Shown: positions 1-6,846 of the stretch, in pieces
How positions within the stretch are numbered: the stretch's first letter is position 1
Layout: every line of letters begins with the position of its first letter
Source: a bacterium
Lineage (GTDB): Bacteria; Zixibacteria; MSB-5A5; GN15; FEB-12
Direction: 5' to 3'
Length of the DNA stretch: 9,299 nucleotides
Assembly: GCA_030619425.1 (NCBI GenBank)
Contig: JAUXBJ010000034.1
Span: 1 to 9,299 of the forward strand
Made by a program: the position numbers and the translations under genes
Notes under the pieces: model-generated
Databases searched by the model: none
Told to the model about the DNA's origin: nothing
What the model saw: only the letters and a program-made list of their open reading frames with translations

Positions 1-1084
1 CTATGGACACTACAACGATTATCCCTGCGATCCACAGCCAAAACTCCCTAACGACATCTTCTGCTGTTACTTTGCCGTAGTCCGTGTAAGGTCCGACTCG
101 GAGCTCTTTGAGGCAATCATGAACAGGTTGATAATTGAGAGGAACTGTCCAGCCGGCACATCTTGCTGCAATAGCGGCGGGATTATCGGAAGACATCTCA
201 AGTAAAGCGACAGTGACTCTTTTTGCTAATGCATCAGAGGTGTGTTTAGCTTTGGCAAACGGCCATTCCGGGTACGTAACCGTAGAGTGAACGAAAGGGA
301 ATTCGCAGCCAAAATGATGGACGAGGCCGTGAGAGAACACAAAAAAGTCCTCCAGACAGATGCGATTTTCCATTGCCATTCGCTCGAGCACATCTGTTCG
401 AACGGTGCCGGCATCGGCTTTGCCGTCCCGTACCGCATAGACAACCGCATCATGGGTGCCAGCATAACTCAGACTGGCAAAGTCTTCATGGGGATCAATC
501 CCATGTTTTTTCAGTTCCTGCCAAGCCGCTAGCCATCCGCCAAATGAAGTCTCTTTGACCGCCATAAAGGTTTTGCCTTTAAGATCTTTCAGATGTCTCA
601 TGTCCTTGCGGTCGGCTCTGCAGAAAATCACTCCCCCGTAAACTGTATGTCCTTTTCCCGAGGCCAGATTATCCAGAGTTACAATTCGGCTTGCCCCGAA
701 CAAGTATTCCAGTGCCACATAGAAAGAGGAATTCGCCAGGAGAAAATCTACTTCCCCTTTTTCAACAGTTGCACTAACTTCGTCGTAGCCAAGCGGCTTG
801 ACTTCAAATGAATATCCGGGGATTTGTTCCGTTAGGTAATCGGCTGTCGGTCCCCATTGTTCCTGACATCTTTCCACGCCGCGTTTGGCCAGCACACCGA
901 TTTTGACAGTCCGATATTCAGCCGTAGTATCTATTCCGGCGGTCTTATGATCCTCATTTGCACTTGATGTTCTACTGATAGCTAAAAAGGCAAGTATTAG
1001 AGTTGCACAAACCGGAATGACCGTCTGGAACAATGTATATGGCTTTCTTAGGCTCTTGAAATTCCCTCTCTCCTGGTATCTCAT
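1..1084 (-). CDS. PhnD/TtrS-like periplasmic sensor domain protein, probable sensor kinase N-terminal half (3' end off window)
   Basis: The reading frame starts at ATG 1084-1082 and is open for 361 codons to the left edge, so the C-terminus is missing. An in-frame TAA at 1093-1091 fixes the start region, and a GGGGTGG stretch just upstream could be a modest ribosome binding site. Residues about 20-37 (TVIPVCATLILAFLAI) form a signal anchor. Residues about 58-330 read as a type-2 periplasmic binding fold of the PhnD family: VKIGVLAKRGVE near the start, then GEVDFLLANSSFY, LKDLKGKTFMAV, and DAVVYAVRDGKADAGTVRTDVLE. The motif GWTVPLNYQPVHDCLKELR (311-329) is what I recall from TtrS-type sensor kinases. 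From residue about 348 (FWLWIAGIIVVVS) a second membrane helix begins at the window edge. This layout suggests a two-component sensor, as in TtrS (tetrathionate), whose kinase part lies outside. The ligand cannot be told. A membrane-anchored binding protein or a diguanylate cyclase sensor are alternatives. Confidence 0.8.
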   Translation of the reverse strand, partial: MRYQERGNFKSLRKPYTLFQTVIPVCATLILAFLAISRTSSANEDHKTAGIDTTAEYRTVKIGVLAKRGVERCQEQWGPTADYLTEQIPGYSFEVKPLGYDEVSATVEKGEVDFLLANSSFYVALEYLFGASRIVTLDNLASGKGHTVYGGVIFCRADRKDMRHLKDLKGKTFMAVKETSFGGWLAAWQELKKHGIDPHEDFASLSYAGTHDAVVYAVRDGKADAGTVRTDVLERMAMENRICLEDFFVFSHGLVHHFGCEFPFVHSTVTYPEWPFAKAKHTSDALAKRVTVALLEMSSDNPAAIAARCAGWTVPLNYQPVHDCLKELRVGPYTDYGKVTAEDVVREFWLWIAGIIVVVSI

Positions 1085-1251
1085 TTGGTCTTACCACCCC
1101 TTTTTTCAGTGACCACCAAAAAGCACTAAAGCCATCGAAGGATATGTCCGCGGCATTCACTATTTACTTATTGACACTCCTATCAATTTATCGGTGAATT
1201 ATGCAAGAACATTATAAATGATTGTATTCGGAGCTGGTGCAGAGCATGACC
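1085..1251. other. Intergenic leader upstream of the sensor gene
   Basis: No gene is seen here. On the minus strand there is a perfect TATAAT at 1216-1211, about 127 nt upstream of the sensor start, but the position expected for a -35 element (around 1234-1240) reads CACCAG or GCACCA, so promoter status is weak. A short inverted repeat ATTGA-N8-TCAAT (1170-1187) lies between this -10-like box and the start codon and could be an operator or chance. The stretch is visibly richer in A+T than the flagellar genes. Confidence 0.3.
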
Positions 1252-1270
1252 CTAACAGGCTGCTGAAAAA
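1252..1270 (+). repeat. Left terminal inverted repeat of the composite element
   Basis: CTAACAGGCTGCTGAAAAA; its partner at 1571-1589 matches it at 15 of 19 positions in inverted orientation. The core CAGGCTG-TGAA is typical of ends of small mobile repeats, though the family is not identified here. Confidence 0.65.
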
Positions 1271-1349
1271 GTGCTTCATCCTGCCTGGAATCTACCGGAT
1301 TTGTTATGCCCGCAAGGGGGGCTTTCCAAAAACCCATGATATTGTGCGC

Positions 1350-1369
1350 GGCAGACCTCCCGGTCTGCC
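1350..1369. repeat. Perfect hairpin in left arm (GGCAGACC-TCCC-GGTCTGCC)
   Basis: An 8 bp perfect stem with a 4 nt loop. The related hairpin at 1402-1421 has the same stem except for the last pair (GGCAGACG/CGTCTGCC) and a different loop, which suggests two diverged copies of one unit. Confidence 0.75.
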
Positions 1370-1401
1370 AGCTTGAAGGGACGCATCCACGGTAATCAAG
1401 G

Positions 1402-1421
1402 GGCAGACGAGAACGTCTGCC
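1402..1421. repeat. Perfect hairpin near the centre (GGCAGACG-AGAA-CGTCTGCC)
   Basis: An 8 bp perfect stem with the loop AGAA. It is the right-hand sister of the hairpin at 1350-1369, and the two flank the centre of the large palindrome. No run of T follows it on either strand, so it is not a textbook intrinsic terminator. Confidence 0.75.
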
Positions 1422-1464
1422 GCCCACAGCAAATGGAACACCACTACCCGGTAGTTCTTGGAAA

Positions 1465-1480
1465 GCCCGCGAAGGCGGGC
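1465..1480. repeat. Hairpin GCCCGC-GAAG-GCGGGC with degenerate partner at 1308-1322
   Basis: A 6 bp perfect G+C stem. Its counterpart in the left arm (GCCCGCAAGGGGGGC, 1308-1322) is in inverted orientation and has lost part of the pairing; both are followed by CTTTCCAA in their own reading direction. This pair is the best internal proof that the two arms are homologous. Confidence 0.65.
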
Positions 1481-1506
1481 ATCCAGTAAGTCGTTGATTA
1501 GGATGG

Positions 1507-1526
1507 ATTCCCGCCTGCGCGGGAAT
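1507..1526. repeat. Palindromic repeat core ATTCCCGC-CTGC-GCGGGAAT
   Basis: An 8 bp perfect stem with a 4 nt loop, flanked by GGATGG and GAC. This is the well-known class of intergenic repeat whose spurious translation reads FPRRRES or VIPAQAGIH. It is present only in the right arm, so it may have inserted into an older palindrome. Confidence 0.8.
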
Positions 1527-1570
1527 GACTTGCAACACAAGGAGACCGCTTTTCTGCCTCTTGTTCCGAG

Positions 1571-1589
1571 TTCTTCAACAGCCTGCTAA
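1571..1589 (-). repeat. Right terminal inverted repeat, overlapping the stop codon of the glycosyltransferase gene
   Basis: Read on the minus strand: TTAGCAGGCTGTTGAAGAA. The TAG stop of the TPR-glycosyltransferase gene (1588-1586) lies inside this repeat, so the element begins at, and supplies, the end of that gene. Confidence 0.65.
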
Positions 1590-4285
1590 GTCGTTGTCGA
1601 GGCTGCCACCTGCTCCAGTTTTTCACGCGCGGGGGTGAATTCCGGTTCCAACTGAAGCACTCGCTGATAGCCCAACACCGCCGAGTCCCCATGTCCCATA
1701 AGGCGGTAGCACTCGGCCAGCTTGAACAGGGCAAGAACATCCATAGGATTCGATTGCATCACTTGCTCAAAACTCGCCAGAGCACCCGCGTAATCACCCG
1801 TTTGCAATTTCAGATCACCGATGCTAAAGGCAATTTGGGCTTCGCCCGGTTCCAGATCGAGATATTTCTCCAATGACGCAATTGCTTCTACCGGACGATT
1901 TAACCGTGCCTGGGTCAGTCCCAGATTACGAAACAGACAAGTCGGGGGATCTGGATATTCAGACGCTTCACGGTAATAACTTTCGGCTGTTTCATATTTC
2001 CCCTGTTTGAAAAAGCAATTACCCAAATCGTTCAGCAAGTCAGCTTCTTCTCCATCGGTCTTGATAATCTGACCCAGTAGTCGGCCGGCTTCTTCGTAGC
2101 GCCCCTGGCTAAAGTACAACTCGGCCAGATGTTTTTTTATCGATGTCTGGTTCTCATCGATTGACAGAGCTCTTTCCAGATATTCTATTGCCTTCGCACA
2201 ATTGCCGTTTTCCAAGTAGAACAGGCCGCTGCTGGTAAGAACAGAAAGATCATCCGGAGCCATCTCGACGGCCAGTTGGTAGTATTCATCCGCCTGTTTC
2301 AGATTCCCTTTGAGGGCGTTGATATTACCCAATCCGGCCACCGCCATCGCCGATGGTTGTGAACTGTCTTGTTGAGCCTTGAAGAGGTTCTCGGCCTCGG
2401 CAAGTTTGTTCTCTGCGAGGTAAAGTCGACCCAGCCGCAAGGCCGCATTGGGATAACCGGGCGCGTGTTCTAACGCCCGCTTGTAACACTCCCTGGCTTT
2501 CTCGATATTCTCCTGGATTTCCCAGGCCATTCCCATACGATAATAAACTGTTGCCCGACTGTCGGCATGGTAGAGGATCAAAGACAGGGTCTCCAGATGC
2601 TCATCGTAAGCTGCTTGTACTTCAAGGTATTTCTGCCAGGCTTCAATCGCCCCGGAGTGATTCCTTAGAGAGCTCTGGATATTACCCAGAAGCATCAGCG
2701 GATCAAGGTAATCCGGCTTGAGTTCAAGGGCTTGTGTGGCGTATTCTTCTGCTGTCCGATAATCCCTTTGCAGATTCGCGATCCAGGCCACATGGTTGAG
2801 CGCCATCACATGGGCTCCACGCTCCCTCATCACCTCCGGGTCTGTGTACTCAACAGCTCGCTTGGCCGCATCAAGGGCTTCGCCTGCAAGTTCGTGAGAG
2901 TCCTCCTTTAATTGTCCTCGCAGCAATTGGGCTACATTGAACCAGGCGTTACCGTTCCTGGGATTTTCATCAAGTTGCGTCTGGAGCAGAGCCATGGTCC
3001 GGTCGAATTTGGCTTCCATCTTCTCCGGCGTCAGATCATAGCCGACGTGTTCCAGGCTAATCGGAGCCCGAGTAATCACTGAATCATCAGGCATGTCCAG
3101 GGCGTTGTGTACTATACCTTCATACCGTAGATCAAGACTTTTCCGCCAGAAGCGAACTGAATTCGAACCGGTTGCCAAATCATTGCTGCCCCTGTAACGG
3201 TTGAATACGTTGATGGAAATAATCTCGTTCTCCGGACTGTTGATCAGTTTCATCAACAGCGGGACATCGCTCTGGTTGAATCGCTCGTCGGCATCAATGA
3301 CAAAAACCCATTCGCAGGTTGCCAGTTCGACCGTGTAATTGCGATGTTTGGAGAAATCAGCTTCCCATTCCTGGTGGAAGATTTTCGCGCCGTATGATTC
3401 GGCGATTTCGACAGTCTTGTCGGTGGAGCCGGTGTCGACAACGATGATTTCATCAACCCAGTCGCGTACTGAGTCGAGAGCCTCAGGCAATAATTCTTCT
3501 TCGTTCTTGACCATCATGCAAGCCGACACGGTGGCCTTTTTCAGATGCGAGGCGCTGAACATCCGCAACTCCTGTACCTGCCGGCATACGGCCAGACCGC
3601 GTTCGGTAACGGCTTGGGCTTCCTCAAAGCGGTTGACACCGCGAAGCAACCTTATCAGGTTGAGATAGGGTCGATGGTCGCCCGGATCGGCTTCGATGGA
3701 CAGTCGGTAATATTCTTCAGATTCTTCGACCCGATTGGTCTCGCCGTAGGCAGCGCCCAGAAAGTTGTAGACTTGGGCGATATTATCGGCCGTGCTGCTA
3801 AACGGCGGTTCGTGGGCAAGGCCCTCCGTTTTCTTGCAGGACTCGAGAAAAGCATGCGCCGCCTCAATGACCTGGTCATACTCGCGCAAAGAGAGATGCA
3901 CGAAGGCGAGCACAAACTGAAAATCCAGAGCGTTCGGGAATTCTTCAAGACCACGTCGGGCAGCCTTTTCTGCTTCGACCGGTTGATTGCGATGGGCATG
4001 GCCGAAGGCGGCCAGCACGTTGTATCTCCCCCGAGTCGCCTTATCGGCGAATGGGTATTGCGACTCCAGACCTTCCAACGCTTCGGCGATTTTTGTGGTT
4101 TGGTCGCTGCGCCAATAGTGCTCGGCCAGGTCAAGACGGGTTGGGACGTCGTCGGGGTGAGTGCGTACAGTCGTCAGAAGACTATCCAGCCGAGGATCGC
4201 CGGTTGCTGTGGTCGCCACCTGGTGCGAGCGACGACAGCGTGCGCTATTGTTTCGAGACTTGTTTTTCTTCTTTGCTTTAGGCAT
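1586..4285 (-). CDS. TPR-flanked family 2 glycosyltransferase (899 aa), candidate flagellar glycosylation enzyme
   Basis: A cytoplasmic protein with no signal peptide. It starts MPKAKKKNKSRN, a basic tail. Residues about 30-245 are TPR-like helix pairs (for example VYNFLGAAYGETNRVEESEE at 172-191). Residues about 251-430 are a GT-A family 2 glycosyltransferase: VSACMMVKNEEELLPEAL, VDEIIVVDTGSTDKTVEIA, then the metal and nucleotide-sugar motif DADE at 331-334, and later VRFWRK and EGIVHNAL. This resembles WaaE/SunS-type beta-glycosyltransferases. Residues about 440-890 hold roughly ten or more further TPRs with the usual A..LG..Y...G.Y..A pattern. TPR-linked glycosyltransferases can act on proteins, and the place just downstream of fliW suggests flagellin or hook proteins as acceptors; that is inference. 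The ATG at 4285 has only a weak GGAT upstream. The stop is set by the adjoining repeat. Cell-surface polysaccharide synthesis is an alternative role. Confidence 0.85.
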   Translation of the reverse strand: MPKAKKKNKSRNNSARCRRSHQVATTATGDPRLDSLLTTVRTHPDDVPTRLDLAEHYWRSDQTTKIAEALEGLESQYPFADKATRGRYNVLAAFGHAHRNQPVEAEKAARRGLEEFPNALDFQFVLAFVHLSLREYDQVIEAAHAFLESCKKTEGLAHEPPFSSTADNIAQVYNFLGAAYGETNRVEESEEYYRLSIEADPGDHRPYLNLIRLLRGVNRFEEAQAVTERGLAVCRQVQELRMFSASHLKKATVSACMMVKNEEELLPEALDSVRDWVDEIIVVDTGSTDKTVEIAESYGAKIFHQEWEADFSKHRNYTVELATCEWVFVIDADERFNQSDVPLLMKLINSPENEIISINVFNRYRGSNDLATGSNSVRFWRKSLDLRYEGIVHNALDMPDDSVITRAPISLEHVGYDLTPEKMEAKFDRTMALLQTQLDENPRNGNAWFNVAQLLRGQLKEDSHELAGEALDAAKRAVEYTDPEVMRERGAHVMALNHVAWIANLQRDYRTAEEYATQALELKPDYLDPLMLLGNIQSSLRNHSGAIEAWQKYLEVQAAYDEHLETLSLILYHADSRATVYYRMGMAWEIQENIEKARECYKRALEHAPGYPNAALRLGRLYLAENKLAEAENLFKAQQDSSQPSAMAVAGLGNINALKGNLKQADEYYQLAVEMAPDDLSVLTSSGLFYLENGNCAKAIEYLERALSIDENQTSIKKHLAELYFSQGRYEEAGRLLGQIIKTDGEEADLLNDLGNCFFKQGKYETAESYYREASEYPDPPTCLFRNLGLTQARLNRPVEAIASLEKYLDLEPGEAQIAFSIGDLKLQTGDYAGALASFEQVMQSNPMDVLALFKLAECYRLMGHGDSAVLGYQRVLQLEPEFTPAREKLEQVAASTTT

Positions 4286-4308
4286 AACGATCCAATGTTA
4301 AGCGCCAC

Positions 4309-4337
4309 ATTATGCCGGCGATCCCAGTCATTTTGAT
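4309..4337 (-). promoter_or_regulatory. Possible weak promoter for the TPR-glycosyltransferase gene
   Basis: In the 100 bp gap after fliW the minus strand has CATAAT (4314-4309) 17 bp downstream of ATCAAA (4337-4332). The -10 box matches the sigma-70 consensus at 5 of 6 positions, the -35 box at only 3 of 6. The GCCGGCATAA context vaguely resembles a flagellar sigma-28 -10 element (GCCGATAA), but the spacing to a TAAA-like box does not fit. The gap holds no clear terminator, so read-through from the flagellar operon remains possible. Confidence 0.2.
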
Positions 4338-4385
4338 CAGGACAACATGGCCGGGCGACGGCGCTGCTCGAGTTGCCGACCCGAT

Positions 4386-4862
4386 CTAGATCTCAACCAG
4401 TTCCGGCTCTTCGACTGTAGAGCCTTCCGGTGAACCGATCTCGTCCATAATCCTGTGCTTGACCTTATAATCGGAATTGACCAGGATCAGTTGTTTGGCA
4501 TACCCGTTGTCGCTGTTGATCAGAATGGGACCCTGCAGATTCGCAGACATTTGCCTGGGGTCATCAGGTACTGTCACCACCACGTAGGTTTCGACTGCCT
4601 CCAGATTGGTGACCTCCAACTCTGCGATCTCCTTCGGATTGACCTCGATGCGGTAATCCTTCTGCAAAATCGCCGGATTCATCACGATGAAGGCTGTGGC
4701 CGAGTCCTCGATAGAGTGCAGCCAGAAAAACGGCGCCATCTCCTCACGCTCGATCAGACAGAATCTGCTCAAGTGCTCGAAACCGAGGATGGGGCGTTTC
4801 ATGGTGATCACTTTGTCGTCGGGAATCTCCAACTGACCAAATCTGAGACTGTCGATAATCAT
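4386..4862 (-). CDS. fliW: Flagellar assembly factor FliW
   Basis: A cytoplasmic protein of 158 residues that binds CsrA and blocks its RNA binding, and is itself held by flagellin, so that flagellin translation follows filament assembly (known from Bacillus subtilis). Family signatures are all present: PILGFEHLSRF (24-34), PFFWLHSIED (44-53), FIVMNP (58-63), ANLQGPILIN (107-116) and AKQLIL (122-127). The length is close to the usual 140-150, with a short acidic tail after residue 145 (GSTVEEPELVEI). The ATG at 4862 is preceded by AAGGATAGGAT, a good ribosome binding site. It lies 22 bp downstream of flgL and is evidently cotranscribed. FliW next to csrA is usual; separation by flgL is less so. 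Confidence 0.95.
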   Translation of the reverse strand: MIIDSLRFGQLEIPDDKVITMKRPILGFEHLSRFCLIEREEMAPFFWLHSIEDSATAFIVMNPAILQKDYRIEVNPKEIAELEVTNLEAVETYVVVTVPDDPRQMSANLQGPILINSDNGYAKQLILVNSDYKVKHRIMDEIGSPEGSTVEEPELVEI

Positions 4863-4875
4863 ATATCCTATCCTT
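4863..4875 (-). promoter_or_regulatory. fliW ribosome binding site with tandem GGA motifs
   Basis: Minus-strand CCAAGGATAGGATAT precedes the ATG of fliW. The two GGA triplets (4873-4871 and 4868-4866) lie in the Shine-Dalgarno region. CsrA recognises GGA, preferably as A-N-GGA, so this is a plausible CsrA site; no hairpin presenting the GGA is evident. Confidence 0.35.
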
Positions 4876-4884
4876 GGTGGCGGC

Positions 4885-6822
4885 TTACTTCAGGAAGTTC
4901 AACAAGCTCGGCTGAATGATCCTGGCCGCAGCCATCAGCGAAGCCTGGTAATTGTTCTCCAAAGTAGCCAGATCCGTTATTAGCTTACTTATGTCGGCAT
5001 CTTCGACGTTTGACAAAAGATTGGTGTAGCCCAACTCCGAATCCCGAAGGCGCGCGGCGGTCATCTCCAGCCGCATGGCCCGCGCGCCCGTCCTGGCTCG
5101 AACGTTCAATAGGTGGCTGATCGAGAAATCCAAATTGTCCAGAAGATCCGCCACTCCTTCACGGTCATTATCATGCAGAGCATTGGACAATACCATCAGG
5201 GTTCCTATCACATCTCCCGAACCATAGATACCCATCTCCTTGGTCAGACGACTATCTGAGACATCCTCGATAATCAGCGACCGGGTTGGGTCGTCGTTGC
5301 TGACTTGTATGCCACGCCCATCGGCGTTGATGGAGGCAGTGATATCCAAACCGCAGTTGTTGAACCTATCCAGGAGATCCTGCACTGTCACCAGACCCGG
5401 ATCGGATAGATCCAATGTGCGCGTGGCGTCACCCTGATGAATGACAATCTCACCCCCGGGAAAACCGTTCCCGCTGTTGAGGTCACTCAGGTTAGTCGTA
5501 GCCACCAACTGTGGATCGAGGTCATCACCGGTGAAATCGGCGAAGAATTCCCCCAGCACACCCAGATCGGTTGCGGTGGTGCCGCTGGTCTCGGCGATTT
5601 CGAAACTGACCGTAGGCATCAGGTCGCTGCCGGTGAGAACCGGATCGATAGCTCCCTGAATACCCAGATCGGCGGCCGTATTTTCGTTGGTGTCTAATTC
5701 CGAGATGGTGAGGTTCAGTGGGACACCGTTGGCGTCCGTTATCTCAAACCCGGTGTTGGCGGCATTCAAGCCGATCGACACGTTGGCCATCTGCGGCGGC
5801 GCCGCTGCCGCCATGGCAGCGTTGAATTTCGCAATTACGTCGGCTATCGTTGCCGATCCTGATAGATCTACTTCGACATTAATGCCACCCCCGTCGGATA
5901 CCATTATCTTGCCCGGTTCCATGTCCACACCGGCGCCGCTGTTGAGAACGGCCAGCGAGGTTGTATTGCTGATCTGGCCGGAGGCGGTGGTGTCGAACAT
6001 GATGTTGTTGCCCTGGCCCATCGTGGCTACCACGTCGGTGATACCGTCGGCCGTCAACTGAGCATTGATGGTATTGATCACATCATCCACGGTAACAGCG
6101 GCACTGAGATCAATGGTAGAGGTGATACCCAGGTTGTGATCGGTGAGAGTTATCGTCCCGGGGGTAGCGCCCTCTGTCAAATCGATACCGTTGCCGTTAT
6201 GCAGGGCGGTGAGGAGAGTGGCGCCGGAGACTCCGGCATTCAGGTCGGAATCAGCGCCCAGGACCGTCAGCTCCTTGAGGAAAACATCAGCCCCAATCAG
6301 ATTGACCTGCAAGCGCGACGATGATTCGATCTCGAACTCGATTCGCCCGAAATCACCACGGTAGACAGCGCCGTTGGCGGTTGCGATGAGAGCGTCACTC
6401 TTGGTCTTATACCCGGCAAAAATGCTCTTACTGCCCAGATCGCTGTTGGCACTCTGAAAGAATCGATCGATGATATCGTCGATCTCGATGGCCACCGCCT
6501 CTCGTTCATCGGCCCCATATGTATCGTTGGACATGGAGACGGCGCGTTCTTTGGCCGTAGACAGCATGTTGCCAAGGTCGGACAAGACGCTGTCGTAGGT
6601 GCCCTGCCAGTTCATGCCGGCATCGATGTTCGACCGATACTGAGCGATCCCGGCCAACTCTTTACGGTAGTCCAGATCCCTCAGCGTTCCCAGTGGATCG
6701 TCGGACGGTTTGTTGATTCGCCGACCGGTCGACATCTGGGTCTGCATCTCGAAGAACCGACGCAACGAGCGTTGCATGTTGAACACCACTCGGTCGCCCA
6801 TCATACTGGTGGATACGCGCAT
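4885..6822 (-). CDS. flgL: Flagellar hook-associated protein 3 (FlgL), enlarged with hook-IN modules
   Basis: A secreted junction protein that joins FlgK to the filament. The N-terminal D0/D1 region has the flagellin-family pattern: MRVSTSMM, STGRRINKPSDDP (31-43), and NWQGTYDSVLSDLGNMLS (71-88). The C-terminal D1/D0 helix (about 570-645) ends in ENNYQASLMAAARIIQPSLL. At 645 residues it is about twice the length of the enteric protein. The extra part (about 200-525) holds three modules that look like the flagellin hook IN motif: NGNGIDLTEG...TIDLSAAVTVDDVINTIN, NSGAGVDM...VDLSGSATIADVIAKFN, and NSGNGFPGG...LDLSDPGLVTVQDLLDRFN. A shorter repeat, DLG-(I/V)-x-G followed by (S/D)DL-x-P, lies at 385-402 and 419-436. 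The ATG at 6822 lies 23 bp after csrA and has only a weak GAGAG-type ribosome binding site. The start MRVSTSMM is typical of the family, so it is well supported. Confidence 0.93.
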   Translation of the reverse strand: MRVSTSMMGDRVVFNMQRSLRRFFEMQTQMSTGRRINKPSDDPLGTLRDLDYRKELAGIAQYRSNIDAGMNWQGTYDSVLSDLGNMLSTAKERAVSMSNDTYGADEREAVAIEIDDIIDRFFQSANSDLGSKSIFAGYKTKSDALIATANGAVYRGDFGRIEFEIESSSRLQVNLIGADVFLKELTVLGADSDLNAGVSGATLLTALHNGNGIDLTEGATPGTITLTDHNLGITSTIDLSAAVTVDDVINTINAQLTADGITDVVATMGQGNNIMFDTTASGQISNTTSLAVLNSGAGVDMEPGKIMVSDGGGINVEVDLSGSATIADVIAKFNAAMAAAAPPQMANVSIGLNAANTGFEITDANGVPLNLTISELDTNENTAADLGIQGAIDPVLTGSDLMPTVSFEIAETSGTTATDLGVLGEFFADFTGDDLDPQLVATTNLSDLNSGNGFPGGEIVIHQGDATRTLDLSDPGLVTVQDLLDRFNNCGLDITASINADGRGIQVSNDDPTRSLIIEDVSDSRLTKEMGIYGSGDVIGTLMVLSNALHDNDREGVADLLDNLDFSISHLLNVRARTGARAMRLEMTAARLRDSELGYTNLLSNVEDADISKLITDLATLENNYQASLMAAARIIQPSLLNFLK

Positions 6823-6825
6823 AGC

Positions 6826-6846
6826 TTAGTCTCTCATCATTAACAT
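6826..6846 (-). CDS. Possible six-codon leader ORF between csrA and flgL
   Basis: The csrA stop overlaps an ATG (TGATG), giving ATG TTA ATG ATG AGA GAC TAA. The frame is the same as flgL, which starts after one further codon (TAA GCT ATG). It might pass ribosomes from csrA to flgL, since flgL lacks a strong ribosome binding site. Whether it is translated cannot be told; chance is a real alternative. Confidence 0.2.
   Translation of the reverse strand: MLMMRD

Larger units (their letters stand above)
1252..1589. repeat. Composite palindromic repeat element with terminal inverted repeats, MITE-like
   Basis: The left end reads CTAACAGGCTGCTGAAAAA (1252-1270) and the right end, read on the minus strand from 1589, reads TTAGCAGGCTGTTGAAGAA; 15 of 19 positions agree. 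Similarity continues inward: plus-strand GGGCTTTCCAAAAAC (1319-1333) matches minus-strand GGGCTTTCCAAGAAC, each preceded by ATGCCCGC, and GCGGCAGACC (left) matches GGCGGCAGACG (right, minus strand). The unit is therefore a long imperfect palindrome; the right arm is longer by a segment holding the ATTCCCGC/GCGGGAAT hairpin. There is no transposase. Minus-strand frames through it give strings such as VIPAQAGIHP, FPRRRESI and EALFQQPV, which are recurring spurious translations of such intergenic repeats. It separates two same-strand genes and could attenuate transcription, although no clear U tract follows the stems. Confidence 0.75.

Noticed and set aside
226..811. Several short frames on both strands left of 811
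   Set aside because: All are out-of-frame shadows of the sensor gene, whose minus-strand frame is open from 1084 to the window edge and makes a coherent periplasmic binding domain.
972..1160. Minus-strand frame of 62 residues upstream of and overlapping the sensor start
   Set aside because: It overlaps the signal anchor of the sensor in another frame and shows no feature of its own.
1171..1202. Plus-strand TTGACA resembling a -35 box
   Set aside because: At 17-18 bp the downstream hexamer is GTGAAT or TGAATT, a poor -10, and no plus-strand gene follows.
1212..1540. Two minus-strand open frames (108 and 78 residues) across the repeat
   Set aside because: They translate palindromic repeats (VIPAQAGIHP, FPRRRESI, EALFQQPV), have no ribosome binding sites and are typical spurious frames.
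4301..4313. 13 nt AGCGCCACATTAT shared with 8648-8660
   Set aside because: A single shared 13-mer is about what chance gives in a window of this size; the flanks do not match and one copy is inside flgN.
3545..4336. Plus-strand open frame of 263 residues
   Set aside because: It lies antisense to well-supported TPR coding sequence and has no recognisable domain or ribosome binding site.
4309..4340. Sigma-28 (FliA) promoter before the glycosyltransferase gene
   Set aside because: GCCGGCATAA has two extra bases against GCCGATAA and the CAAA upstream is 12 nt away rather than about 15.
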